Shown: in pieces, positions 1 through 8,537 of the stretch
How the letters are laid out: the number at the start of each line of letters is the position of its first letter
Position numbering within the stretch: the stretch's first letter is position 1
Assembly (NCBI GenBank): GCA_051001455.1
Contig: JBPCNH010000016.1
Coordinates: 1-61,003 of the forward strand
Source of the DNA: JBPCNH01 sp051001455
Lineage (GTDB): Bacteria > Actinomycetota > CADDZG01 > WHSQ01
Direction: 5' to 3'
DNA length: 61,003 bases
Program-made: the position numbers and the translations under genes
Notes under the pieces: generated by a model
Seen by the model: only the letters and a program-made list of their open reading frames with translations
The model's database searches: none
Told to the model about the DNA's origin: nothing

Positions 1-17
1 CCCCCCCCCCGGGACCT

Positions 18-662
18 ATGACCGAGCAGCTGCGCCTGCACACCGAGGACGGACTGTCGCTCGAGGCCGAACTCGACGGAGCCCGCTCGGCGGAGCGCGT
101 CCTCGTCTTCTGCCATCCCCATCCGAAGATGGGGGGCACGATGAACGCTCCATTGCTCCTCACGGTGCGCGACCCTCTGGTCGAGAACGGGTGGGCGGTG
201 CTGCGTTTCAACTTTCGAGGCATAGGCGACTCGGAAGGGGAGGCAGGCATCGGTCACGACGAGAGGCGCGACGTCCGCGCCGCTCTGGCGGAAGCGGCCC
301 GACTGCTTCCCGATGCGGCCCTCGCCCTCGCGGGGTGGTCGTTCGGGGCTGCGGTCGCGCTGCGCGTGGCCGGTGATGAAGAGGACCTGCGAGCCGTGGT
401 CGCCATCGCCCCTGCGGTGAAGGAGAAGCCGGGCGTGACCGCGGGTTTGCCCCCGCCGGAGGAGACCCGATTGGGCGCCCCCACCCTGTTCATCGTCGGC
501 GCCAACGACGACCTCACCGCTCCTCAGGACTGCCGGGAGTGGGCAGAGTCGGCCGGAGCGGAGTTCATCGAGATGCCCGGCGCCAACCACTTCTTCTGGG
601 CGAAATACCCGCAGCTCGCCGCTGAGATAGAAGGGTTCCTGGATCGGCATGTGCGGGTCTAG
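18..662 (+). CDS. alpha/beta hydrolase (dienelactone-hydrolase-like)
   Basis: A 214-residue soluble alpha/beta hydrolase. The nucleophile elbow GWSFGA puts the catalytic Ser near residue 108, an acidic residue lies in GANDDL near 164, and the His in GANHFF is near 191, so the triad is complete and in order. The N-terminal HPHPKMGG segment is typical of the small COG2945-type hydrolases, which have no signal peptide. The substrate cannot be told. The ATG lies only 17 bases from the window edge after a C-rich run, so a more upstream start cannot be excluded. The gene converges on the methyltransferase gene with an 8-base gap. Confidence 0.82.
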   Translation: MTEQLRLHTEDGLSLEAELDGARSAERVLVFCHPHPKMGGTMNAPLLLTVRDPLVENGWAVLRFNFRGIGDSEGEAGIGHDERRDVRAALAEAARLLPDAALALAGWSFGAAVALRVAGDEEDLRAVVAIAPAVKEKPGVTAGLPPPEETRLGAPTLFIVGANDDLTAPQDCREWAESAGAEFIEMPGANHFFWAKYPQLAAEIEGFLDRHVRV

Positions 663-669
663 AGCCACG

Positions 670-1476
670 CTAGGGATCCCGCCGCTGCCTCGCCACCTCA
701 TAGAGGATCACGCCGACCGCCACCGCTAGGTTCAACGATGAAGCCGCCCCCTTCATCGGCAGACTAATCGACGTGTCGCCGCGCGCCAGCACCTCCGGCG
801 GGAGACCCATCGCTTCGCTACCGAACAGGAACAGAATGCGTTCGGAAAGATCCGTGTCCCACAGCAACGACTCACCGCGCACGGACGTAGTCATCACAGG
901 CACGTCCTCCATCAGGCACCAGGCGAACAGATCGTCGAGTGATCGCGTTTGGAAGGTCGGAACCGTAAAGATCGTCCCCATGCTGGCCTTCACGGCCGCG
1001 GGATGGCGATGATCGGTCGAATCACCAACGATCACGACACCATGTCCACCCACCGCGTCGACGGTGCGGATGACAGATCCCAGGTTTCCCGGATTGCCCA
1101 CGTCGTGAAGGGCAACGAAGAAGTCTCCAGGACCCGCGACCAGGTCGGTAAGTGGCCGGTCCGAGGAGCGAACGGTAGCCGCCAGACCGGAGGGATGGTC
1201 GCGCTCGGTGATGCTCTCGAAGGCTTCGCGCCCCAGACGGACCACCTGCATCCCGGCACGCTCGCGGGCTTCGACGACCTCCCAGGCACCCTGACTATCC
1301 AGCAGGTCCGGCGCGACGAGGATCTGCTCGATATCGGCCCCGTGGTCGAGCGCCTGGCGCACGTGGGCGATCCCCTCGATGAGGAATACCCCCTCGCTCT
1401 CGCGGTACTTACGGTGCCGCAGCTTCCGAGCGCGCCGAACGAGCGGATTGGCGGTACTGGTTATGACCTCTGGCAC
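670..1476 (-). CDS. TrmH/SpoU-family RNA 2'-O-methyltransferase
   Basis: A 268-residue SPOUT methyltransferase. The N-terminal part (about 1-100) matches the RNA-binding substrate domain, with the typical opening ITSTANPLVRRARKL. The knotted catalytic domain has DVGNPGNLGSVIRT (motif 1), FGSEAMGLP (motif 2) and LPMKGAASSLN (motif 3, AdoMet binding). The family methylates ribose 2'-OH groups in 23S rRNA or tRNA; which nucleotide cannot be decided here. It lies 6 bases downstream of the DUF3151 gene on the same strand and is probably co-transcribed with it. Confidence 0.88.
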   Translation of the reverse strand: MPEVITSTANPLVRRARKLRHRKYRESEGVFLIEGIAHVRQALDHGADIEQILVAPDLLDSQGAWEVVEARERAGMQVVRLGREAFESITERDHPSGLAATVRSSDRPLTDLVAGPGDFFVALHDVGNPGNLGSVIRTVDAVGGHGVVIVGDSTDHRHPAAVKASMGTIFTVPTFQTRSLDDLFAWCLMEDVPVMTTSVRGESLLWDTDLSERILFLFGSEAMGLPPEVLARGDTSISLPMKGAASSLNLAVAVGVILYEVARQRRDP

Positions 1477-1482
1477 GGCCGG

Positions 1483-1887
1483 TCAGGGCGCGTCGGGTGC
1501 CAGTTGCACGAAGAACTGAGCGCAGCGTTCCGCTTCGTCCTGCTCGTTGATGGCTGCGGCAGCCTCCTCGAGCCCGCGCAGGCATCTGAGGAATCCTCGA
1601 TTGCCTTCATGGACCCAGGGAACCCGCCCCGAGCCTTTCCAACCGGCCTTCCTGATCGTGTCGAGGCCGCGGTGGTAGCCCACCCGGAAGTACGCGTAAG
1701 CGTCGACGGCATGGCCGGCGTGCAAGAGGGGCTCACCGAGCGCGGCCCAGGCCGCCAGGCATCGCGGATACTTCGCGGCGACTGCCTTGATCCGCGCGAC
1801 GTCTTGTCCCGCCGCCGCCAGCTCGGCCAGAGAGTCACCCGGCTCCTCGATCTCCGTCTCGAGTGGCTCTCCTACCGGCAGGTCCAT
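1483..1887 (-). CDS. DUF3151 family protein
   Basis: A short (about 134-residue) protein matching the actinobacterial DUF3151 family: an acidic N-terminus, then helical segments with the conserved core YAYFRVGYHRGLD, GWKGSGRVPW and NRGFLRCL. The function of the family is unknown. The frame is open to 2007, but the ATG at 1887 is chosen because family homology begins there and a TACGAT -10 box ends 6 nt upstream, which indicates a leaderless transcript. It is divergent from the glycosylase gene. Confidence 0.8.
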   Translation of the reverse strand: MDLPVGEPLETEIEEPGDSLAELAAAGQDVARIKAVAAKYPRCLAAWAALGEPLLHAGHAVDAYAYFRVGYHRGLDTIRKAGWKGSGRVPWVHEGNRGFLRCLRGLEEAAAAINEQDEAERCAQFFVQLAPDAP

Positions 1888-1893
1888 ACGCTC

Positions 1894-1899
1894 ATCGTA
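1894..1899 (-). promoter_or_regulatory. -10 box of a leaderless promoter (DUF3151)
   Basis: TACGAT on the minus strand, separated by 6 nt from the ATG at 1887. It fits the actinobacterial TANNNT -10 consensus at the distance expected if transcription starts at the start codon. Confidence 0.5.
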
Positions 1900-1988
1900 T
1901 TGCCGCTTGGAGGTTCCCTCTCCCCTGCCTTTTGACGGGGTCGCGAATGTTTCTCTCGGAACTCCGGACAGGTGTCCCACGGGTAACC

Positions 1989-1994
1989 TACCCT
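1989..1994 (+). promoter_or_regulatory. -10 box of a leaderless promoter (DNA glycosylase)
   Basis: TACCCT on the plus strand followed by 6 nt and then GTG at 2001, in frame with the glycosylase. This pattern decided the start chosen for that gene. Confidence 0.5.
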
Positions 1995-2000
1995 CGGGTG

Positions 2001-2900
2001 GTGTCACGCTCTCGAACCTTCTCGGTCCCCGGCCCGGTCGACCTACGCCTCACGCTCGGCCCGCTGCGTTGCGGCGCAGGCGACCACCGCCTGCGTCTGG
2101 CTGCGAGGGAAGCCTGGAGGGCGTGCCACACCCCGGAGGGACCGGCAACGCTCCACCTGCGTCTCACAACCCGCGAGGTCGCCGCGGAGGCGTGGGGCCC
2201 CGGCGCAGGTTGGGTGCTCGACACGGCGCCCGATCTCCTCGGAGCATCCGACTACCCCGAAGGCTTCTGCCCCACCGACCCGGTCATGCGGTCGCTCACG
2301 AGAGGACTCCCGGGACTGCGGCTGACCCGATCACTGTGCGTCTACGAGCTGCTCGTGCCCACGATCCTCGAACAGAAGGTGACTTCGATCGAGGCCAGAC
2401 GCAGTTTCGCCGCGCTCCTGCGGCGATACGGGTCCCCCGCGCCCGGACCCGCGGGCTTGTGGGTCCTGCCGGCGCCCGAACTTCTGGCCGAACTCCCCTA
2501 TCACGTCTTCCATCCTCTCGGCGTGGAACGCAGACAGGCCGAGGTCTTGCGCGCGGTGGCTCGGCGCGCCGGACGGCTCGAAGAAACCACCTCGATGTCC
2601 CCCGCTGCGGCTCTGCGCCGGCTGCTGGCACTTCCCGGCATAGGGCCGTGGACGGCGTCTACCGTGGTCAACGGTACGCTCGGCGAAGGAGACACGGTCG
2701 TGCCGGGAGACTTCCACTTCCCCAACCTGGCCGCCTGGGTCCTAGCCGGTGAACCCCGTGCCGACGATGCCCGGATGCTCGAGCTGCTGGAGCCGTATCG
2801 CGGTCACCGGGGCCGCGTCATGCGCTATGTGGTCGCCAGCGGCATCCGGCCGCCGAAGTTCGGGCCGAAACATCGGCTGCGCGACTTCGCTGCGGTCTAA
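2001..2900 (+). CDS. AlkA-like HhH-GPD DNA glycosylase
   Basis: A DNA-3-methyladenine glycosylase II family protein of about 299 residues, expected to excise alkylated bases in base-excision repair. The C-terminal half has the helix-hairpin-helix LPGIGPWTA followed by VVPGDFHFPN, whose Asp occupies the catalytic position of the HhH-GPD fold. The middle has ILEQKVTSIEA, the conserved helix of this family. The frame is open from 1863, but residues before 2001 do not look like the family, which starts with a segment such as SRSRTFSVPGPVDLRLTLGPL. The GTG at 2001 is also 6 nt after a -10 box. An ATG at 1947 is the alternative start. Confidence 0.82.
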   Translation: MSRSRTFSVPGPVDLRLTLGPLRCGAGDHRLRLAAREAWRACHTPEGPATLHLRLTTREVAAEAWGPGAGWVLDTAPDLLGASDYPEGFCPTDPVMRSLTRGLPGLRLTRSLCVYELLVPTILEQKVTSIEARRSFAALLRRYGSPAPGPAGLWVLPAPELLAELPYHVFHPLGVERRQAEVLRAVARRAGRLEETTSMSPAAALRRLLALPGIGPWTASTVVNGTLGEGDTVVPGDFHFPNLAAWVLAGEPRADDARMLELLEPYRGHRGRVMRYVVASGIRPPKFGPKHRLRDFAAV

Positions 2901-3021
2901 GGGAGCTCGAGAACCGCCGACTCCCTCGTAGGTCTGCAACGCGGTGGCTTGGCACGAGAGAAGGAGAAACTGCCACCATGCCTAATCATCCGAATCAGAG
3001 CGAATCGACCGAGGGAGACCC

Positions 3022-5166
3022 ATGCGCTGCATGAAAGCCATTGCCGGGGCCGCAACGATCGCGCTGTTGATGGGACTCGCGGCGCCGGTCGCCGTCGCCA
3101 CTCCCGTCTGTACCGACGGTTACATGGGCGGTCTTCCACGCGCATTCTGCGGCGGACGCGTTTTCCCCGAGGCAGAGGTCGCCCGGGGCTACGTCCAGTA
3201 CACGCCCGACCCGGCAGGCTTCGCCGAATACCAGCATGGGATGGAATATCTGGCCGAGCTGTATCCCCGCTGGATCTCCGTCTACACCTTGCGAGAGCAC
3301 TTCAACGATCGCGACGCTGTGAGCGCGGGAGACGACAAGGTGCGGCCCTACGAAGAGAAGGACCGAGACCTCGGCGACGGACGAGACATCTTCGTTCTGA
3401 AGATCACCGATCACAAGGTCCCGGACGACAAGAAGAAGCCGTTGTACTTCTCCCTGGCCGTGCACGGCAACGAGCGCGGCGGGCTGGAGGGTGGGCTCCG
3501 GACCGCCGAGGACCTGGCCATCGCCGCCACGGAAGGCGGCACGATCAGCGATGGCGTCGACAACTACGAGTCCACCACCGGTACCGATCCGAAGTTCCAC
3601 GAGTACGAGGTCAAGGACGTCTTGAAGCAGGAGGTCGTCTATCTCACGAGCTTCAACCCCGATGGGTGGGCCGTGGGCGACACGACTAGGATCCCGACCA
3701 GGCCGTACGCGCGCAGCAACAGTATCGGTACCGATCTCAACCGGCAGATGCCGACCGTGGGCCGCATCAACGAGAACCGCAATCCCCTGCAAGAGAGCGA
3801 GATGCGCTTCGGCGTGAGGCACATGAAGGAGATCGCCAAAGCGGCCGGAGGACTGATGGCATACGGCGGCGACGTCCACGGTGAGCTCACTTCGAACGCC
3901 TACGTCGACATCATGTACCCGGCTGGTGAATTCGATTCGCTCGACCATCGCACACTGATGTCGATCGCAGAGCGCACCAAATCGAACATCGATGCCACCT
4001 TGTTTGAAGGGATCCAGGATCAGATCGAAGAGCAGACCGGTGGAAACGCCGGCCAAGGCCCCGACCCGTCCCACAGCATCCCGACCAAACCGGCCGCCTG
4101 GGCCACGGTATGGGACACCCTCGGCTACACCGACACAGGATTCATCGGTGACTACTTGGCAACCGACCTCGCAGTGACCGGCCTGGACTACGAGATATTC
4201 CTGAACCACACGGTTCCGGACAAGTCATGGAACGTGTATCTCCAGGAGAACCACATCAACGCGACCCGTCAGATCATCAAAACGGCCATGGCATACGTGC
4301 TGTTCCAGAAGAGAGAGTTCAGCGACTTCGAGCTGGACACCAACGGACGGGCCGGATACCTCGCCGGCAAGCCCCGGGTCAGCAGCCGTGACGGGAACGG
4401 CGTCGGCACCCGACCGGGGCCGAACAAGGACGGCATGGGACAGGACGGGAAGCGCGTCAACCAGAGGGATTACAGCGTGACGAACCTCAAGTGGTTCACG
4501 GACACCTCGACGATGATGAGGAGGCCATTCCGGAAGGTCCGCTCCAACGACGTGGCCCGCAAGACCGACGCATTCAAGTCCCTCTCCTCGCTCGTGCTCG
4601 CCGACTACAAGAAGATGCCCAAGTCCGCCGGTGCAACGAAGGGCGCTTACTTCAGGTCTCTGAAGAACTGGGTCAAGAAACGCGGCGGGAACCTCATCCT
4701 CACTGACCGGAGCTTGCACGTCCTCGCGGCCATGGGGATCATCAAGGGCAGCGCGATACAAGACATCAAGGTGTATCAGCCCTACGCCGACTTCCAAGAC
4801 CTCGACCACCACATGGCGCAAGGTCTTCGCCCCAACGCACGCCAGCTCGTGGAGACGGCTCCTCTCGGTTACTGCATCGGTAATTCGTGCTCACCGATGA
4901 CCGTCGTGGACGAGACGGCCTTCACAGACGCGGGCGGGCACGTGGTCGGTACCACCGGGGACGGACTCGTCAGCGTCGGAGAGCTGTCGCTCGGCAAGGG
5001 CCTCATCCGGATCGTTGGCGGAGCGCTGCCGACGCCGACCGAGGAATTCGACCACCGCTACGGCCTGCGCAACCATGCGATGACCTATACCGGCCTCTAC
5101 ATCATGGAGAACAGCGTCACCTACAACCGCTTCGCCACAACGGCCGGCCGCAAGCCCATGATCTAG
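3022..5166 (+). CDS. Secreted M14-family zinc carboxypeptidase
   Basis: A 714-residue exported metallopeptidase. Residues 1-27 form a signal peptide (hydrophobic core, then AVATPVC). The zinc motif HxxE is in VHGNERGG (His about 148, Glu about 151). A later GGDVHGEL can supply the third zinc ligand, and GLDYEIF the catalytic Glu. The C-terminal third (about 450-714) is not recognised and may be a substrate or cell-wall binding part. The ATG at 3022 has GAGGGAGA upstream; an ATG at 3031 is equally possible. Probably degrades extracellular peptides or cell-wall stems. It opens a run of three exported proteins. Confidence 0.82.
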   Translation: MRCMKAIAGAATIALLMGLAAPVAVATPVCTDGYMGGLPRAFCGGRVFPEAEVARGYVQYTPDPAGFAEYQHGMEYLAELYPRWISVYTLREHFNDRDAVSAGDDKVRPYEEKDRDLGDGRDIFVLKITDHKVPDDKKKPLYFSLAVHGNERGGLEGGLRTAEDLAIAATEGGTISDGVDNYESTTGTDPKFHEYEVKDVLKQEVVYLTSFNPDGWAVGDTTRIPTRPYARSNSIGTDLNRQMPTVGRINENRNPLQESEMRFGVRHMKEIAKAAGGLMAYGGDVHGELTSNAYVDIMYPAGEFDSLDHRTLMSIAERTKSNIDATLFEGIQDQIEEQTGGNAGQGPDPSHSIPTKPAAWATVWDTLGYTDTGFIGDYLATDLAVTGLDYEIFLNHTVPDKSWNVYLQENHINATRQIIKTAMAYVLFQKREFSDFELDTNGRAGYLAGKPRVSSRDGNGVGTRPGPNKDGMGQDGKRVNQRDYSVTNLKWFTDTSTMMRRPFRKVRSNDVARKTDAFKSLSSLVLADYKKMPKSAGATKGAYFRSLKNWVKKRGGNLILTDRSLHVLAAMGIIKGSAIQDIKVYQPYADFQDLDHHMAQGLRPNARQLVETAPLGYCIGNSCSPMTVVDETAFTDAGGHVVGTTGDGLVSVGELSLGKGLIRIVGGALPTPTEEFDHRYGLRNHAMTYTGLYIMENSVTYNRFATTAGRKPMI

Positions 5167-5183
5167 CCGCCGGGCGGCGGTTT
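5167..5183 (+). terminator. short GC hairpin after the carboxypeptidase gene
   Basis: CCGCC-loop-GGCGG followed by TTT directly after the stop codon. The stem is only 5 bp and the T run is short, so it is a weak candidate. Confidence 0.35.
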
Positions 5184-5281
5184 CGAACCCAGATGCGGTA
5201 GACGTACCTGCATGCTCTTTTCGTAGATTTCGTATGGGTTTATCATGTAACCAGCAGAACGCGATCGGGAAGGAGCGGCCC

Positions 5282-5476
5282 ATGGCCGATGACCGGACAC
5301 CGCGTACGATCTCGCTGACGGAGCGACCTCCAGAGGACGTGGCTCCCCACTCGGAAGAGGGCGACGAGGACAACTCGGAAGAGCGCCTCAGGAAACGATC
5401 GAAGCTCGAGGCCGCCGCGTCGAAGAAGGCATCCGAGCGGCACACCCGGCGGCATCCCGACTCGAGACTCTTCTAG
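5282..5476 (+). CDS. small acidic/basic hypothetical protein
   Basis: A 64-residue, highly charged, probably disordered protein: an acidic middle (EEGDEDNSEE) and a basic C-terminus (KKASERHTRRH). An AAGGAG Shine-Dalgarno lies 8 nt before the ATG at 5282, which supports real translation. I recognise no domain and no function can be given. About 260 bp without a recognisable gene follow before the lipase gene. Confidence 0.5.
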   Translation: MADDRTPRTISLTERPPEDVAPHSEEGDEDNSEERLRKRSKLEAAASKKASERHTRRHPDSRLF

Positions 5477-5736
5477 GCGGACGGCCGAGGGCGAGCCAGC
5501 CCGTCCCGTAGGTCAACCGCTGGATCGCTTAAGGCATCTGGCAGGTAAGCGCCGTGATGTACGAGTTAGGCGTGTGGCTCCGGTAGGAGCTGTGGGTCGG
5601 CGCCACCGGTAGTAGAGCTCGAGCTTCAGACCCATAACTTCTTTCTTGTCGAAGTCATCCACGATCTCGGTCTCGAAATCGTATCCATACGGGGAGGGAG
5701 ATCCAGACCTCCGTTACAGGGAAGACGGCCCCGGGG

Positions 5737-6666
5737 GTGAAACCTAGGTGCATGTCGGATCGCGCTGTCGTTCTCATGGTCGCTCTGCTTGCGCTCCTCG
5801 CCGCACTCCCGGCAGAGGCCGGCGCCAAAAGGCACAAGAGAGATGCCCCTTACTCGGTCCCCGTTGATGTCCTGGATGCCGCCCTCGACTGTAGGGCGGC
5901 CGATGATGCCGCTGAGGGAGAACCCGTATTGCTGGTGCACGGCACCGGCGCGAACCGCGAGCTCAATTGGGACTGGAGCTACTGGAAGGCCCTCCCCGCT
6001 GCCGGCTTCGACACCTGCTGGGTGCAGCTGCCCGAGTCGGCTCTCTTCGACGTCCAGATCTCTGCTGAATACGTCGCCCGAGCGGTGGACGTGATGCACA
6101 AACGGTACGACAGTAAGGTCGACATCCTCGGGCACAGTCAAGGCGGGCTGGTTCCGCGATGGTCCACCAAGTGGTTCGCTTCAGGCCGCTTCGTCGACGA
6201 CTACATCGGACTTGCGAGTCCCAACCACGGAACGATCGTCACCGGAACCTCTGGCTCCTGCTTCGAGTCTTGCTGGCAGATGCGCACCAACTCGAAATTC
6301 ATGGCAGCCTTGAACGAAGGCGATGAGACCCCCGGTGCCACCGACTACACCAGCATCTACACAGCCTTCGATGAGTTGGTGCAGCCGGTAGGGACTCAGG
6401 ACCTCGAGGGCGGACAGAACATCCTCCTGCAGGACCTTTGTCCGGGCCGTCCCGTCGATCACGTCAGCATCCTGGGTGACGGGGTCACATACGACCTAGT
6501 GGTGCACACCCTTCGGTCTGCCACCCAAGAACTGCCGTCGTCGGTGAACTGCCTCCAGGCGGCGATGGAAGGGGTCACTCTCCCTCCCCCCGGAGCGTTC
6601 CCTCCGGATTACAGCTGGGACTCCATCAGTGACGAGGAGCCACCACTCCAGCCCTACGCACGCTAG
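5737..6666 (+). CDS. Secreted lipase/esterase (alpha/beta hydrolase)
   Basis: A 309-residue exported serine hydrolase. A signal peptide covers about residues 8-30 (hydrophobic core, then PAEAGA). VLLVHGTGAN forms the oxyanion-hole strand, and GHSQGG the nucleophile elbow with Ser near 134. His in DHVS or VHTL may complete the triad. The pattern resembles class 2 and CalB-like lipases, which hydrolyse acylglycerols or other esters outside the cell. The start is either the GTG at 5737 or the ATG at 5752; both keep the signal peptide. It stands between two other exported-protein genes. Confidence 0.78.
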   Translation: MKPRCMSDRAVVLMVALLALLAALPAEAGAKRHKRDAPYSVPVDVLDAALDCRAADDAAEGEPVLLVHGTGANRELNWDWSYWKALPAAGFDTCWVQLPESALFDVQISAEYVARAVDVMHKRYDSKVDILGHSQGGLVPRWSTKWFASGRFVDDYIGLASPNHGTIVTGTSGSCFESCWQMRTNSKFMAALNEGDETPGATDYTSIYTAFDELVQPVGTQDLEGGQNILLQDLCPGRPVDHVSILGDGVTYDLVVHTLRSATQELPSSVNCLQAAMEGVTLPPPGAFPPDYSWDSISDEEPPLQPYAR

Positions 6667-6740
6667 TTTCGCTCCATACGTACGCCGATGACCATAAGAG
6701 GCGGAGGGGCCGTGGCGGCGAGGAAGACGGCGGGGGCAAC

Positions 6741-8315
6741 ATGAGGCCACCGATCCGGATCATCGGTCTGCTTGTGGCTCTATCGATCGCTACTGCATGC
6801 GTCGATGACGGAGAACAGGATCCCGGTACCGCCCCGGGCACCTCGCCGACCACTATCAAGACGACCGGTTCCGGTATCGGATTCGAAGACGTCCTGGAAG
6901 AGGCAGGTCTCGGCGGACTCCCGGCCTCGGGGCCGACCTACGGGAGCACTTTCGTCGACGCCGATCTAGACGGGTGGCCCGATCTGCTGGTGGGCAGACA
7001 TAAACGTCGCCCGCGCCTCTTCCTGAACAGAGAAGGGCGGTTCGAAGCGGTCCGCGTTCCGGCGTTGAACGAACCTGCACCCGGCCGGACGCTCTATGAC
7101 CTCCACTCCTGCAACTGGGGGGAGGCAGATGGCGACGGGCGTCCCGATCTCTATTGCGTCTCGGGGGCACAGGGCGGCCGAGGGAAGGGACCCAACCGAC
7201 TATTCGTGCAGGGCCAAGACCCGCTACTAACGGTACGCACATCGCGATCGATAGCGGATCCAACAGGGCGCGGTCGCACAGCGAACTGGCTGGATGTCGA
7301 TGCTGATGGCGACCTCGACCTCTTCGTTGCCAACGAGATACGCGACGGCGCACCGAGTGTTCTCTACATGAACGAAGACGGCAACTTCCGTGCCGACGGC
7401 GGCTCACCTCTGAGCTCCGGGTTCCCGGTACGAAGCACGAGCTGGGCAGACTGGAACAACGACGGCGATCCGGATGTGATGGTTCTCGGACACGGGTTCC
7501 GCGCAACCAGAACCTTCGAGGGGGGCACGGGAGCCTCGTTCCGAGAAGTGACGATCGACGAGGTCAGCGGCGAGAAGTGGTTATCGGCGGCTTTCGGTGA
7601 TTACGACAACGATGGTTGGAACGACGTAGCTCTTGTCTCCGAAACCCGCGCGGCTTTGTTCAGGAACGTTCGTGGCACCTACGAGCAAGCAGCCGATCTT
7701 CCCGTCAGGGCAGGGCGGATGGCCTTGTGGGTCGACGTCGACAACGACGGCCTGCTGGATCTCTTTCTGGTGCAGGGGGCCGTAGGAGATCCGCCGGCCG
7801 CGGGCGCGTCGAACCATCCCAACGTCCTGTTCCGCCAGCAGCGGAACCATGACTTCGAGAGGGTGCGAGATGCCGGGGTCGAGGGTCCCTCGGTAGGTAA
7901 CAGTGAGAGCGCAGCGGCGGCCGACTTCGACAGGGACGGCCGCATGGATCTCTTCGTCACTCATGGATACCTCGATGTTCGGGGTGGCTTCGAACTGCTG
8001 AAGAATACCGGCAGCAACTCGAACAACTACCTGATGGTTCATCTCGAGGGACCCCCTGCCAACCCGTTCGCCTACGGAGCGACCGTGAAAGTTATCGCCG
8101 GAGACGTGACGGTCCGGCGCGCCGTGACGGACGGTTTCACGTTCCGCACCCAGTCCTCGCCCGGGCGGGTTCATGTCGGTGTCGGATCGGCCGAAGAGAC
8201 GGACGTCCTCGTCCGTTGGCCCGACGGAACCAGCAGCTGCCTGCGTACCCGTGTGAACCGGACCGTGGAGATTTCGTTCCAAGATGCCCGGAGGGCCGTC
8301 TGCGCTTCAGACTGA
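6741..8315 (+). CDS. FG-GAP/VCBS repeat lipoprotein with ASPIC/UnbV C-terminus
   Basis: A 524-residue surface protein. The N-terminus has a lipobox (about ATAC, Cys near 20). At least seven FG-GAP/VCBS-type repeats follow, each with a calcium-loop signature such as DADLDGWPDLLVG, DVDADGDLDLF, DWNNDGDPDV, DYDNDGWNDV, DVDNDGLLDLF and DFDRDGRMDLF, as in integrin-like beta-propellers. The C-terminus (about 430-515) matches ASPIC/UnbV (GATVKV, TFRTQSSPGRVHVGVG, VRWPDG). It probably binds ligands or other cells at the surface; the ligand is unknown. It is the last of three plus-strand exported genes, upstream of a minus-strand tRNA gene. Confidence 0.85.
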   Translation: MRPPIRIIGLLVALSIATACVDDGEQDPGTAPGTSPTTIKTTGSGIGFEDVLEEAGLGGLPASGPTYGSTFVDADLDGWPDLLVGRHKRRPRLFLNREGRFEAVRVPALNEPAPGRTLYDLHSCNWGEADGDGRPDLYCVSGAQGGRGKGPNRLFVQGQDPLLTVRTSRSIADPTGRGRTANWLDVDADGDLDLFVANEIRDGAPSVLYMNEDGNFRADGGSPLSSGFPVRSTSWADWNNDGDPDVMVLGHGFRATRTFEGGTGASFREVTIDEVSGEKWLSAAFGDYDNDGWNDVALVSETRAALFRNVRGTYEQAADLPVRAGRMALWVDVDNDGLLDLFLVQGAVGDPPAAGASNHPNVLFRQQRNHDFERVRDAGVEGPSVGNSESAAAADFDRDGRMDLFVTHGYLDVRGGFELLKNTGSNSNNYLMVHLEGPPANPFAYGATVKVIAGDVTVRRAVTDGFTFRTQSSPGRVHVGVGSAEETDVLVRWPDGTSSCLRTRVNRTVEISFQDARRAVCASD

Positions 8316-8338
8316 TGGAGTCGGCATCCAATAGTTGT

Positions 8339-8424
8339 TGGTGCGGTCGGGGGGATTTGAACCCCCACACCCTTGCGGGCACCAGCCCCTCAAGCTGGCG
8401 TGTCTGCCGTTCCACCACGACCGC
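8339..8424 (-). tRNA. tRNA-Leu (anticodon GAG)
   Basis: An 86-nt class II tRNA read on the minus strand. The acceptor stem pairs GCGGTCG with CGACCGC, with discriminator A and an encoded CCA end. The anticodon stem CCAGC/GCTGG encloses the loop TTGAGGG with anticodon GAG (reads CUC/CUU). A variable arm with GCCC...GGGT and a T-arm GGGGGTTCAAATCCCCC are present. Confidence 0.95.
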
Positions 8425-8491
8425 TGGATCACTGCGCTACTTCGCCGGGAGACGGAAACCCTGCCGCTGAGTTCCGTCGCCGACGTGGATA

Positions 8492-8512
8492 AGGCCCCCG
8501 GAGCGAGGGCCT
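8492..8512 (-). terminator. hairpin downstream of the solute-binding protein genes
   Basis: AGGCCC and GGGCCT form a 6-bp GC-rich stem with a 9-nt loop, followed on the minus strand by TTAT. It lies 26 nt after the stop of the second solute-binding protein gene and before tRNA-Leu. Confidence 0.45.
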
Positions 8513-8537
8513 CAGACGATTATAACGAGCAGCCGGT

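Noticed and set aside
949..1935. 328-codon plus-strand frame
   Set aside because: Antisense to the TrmH-family and DUF3151 genes, both recognised families. Long antisense frames are expected at high GC.
2995..4209. 404-codon minus-strand frame
   Set aside because: Antisense to the carboxypeptidase gene, which has clear zinc motifs and a signal peptide. No recognisable protein features.
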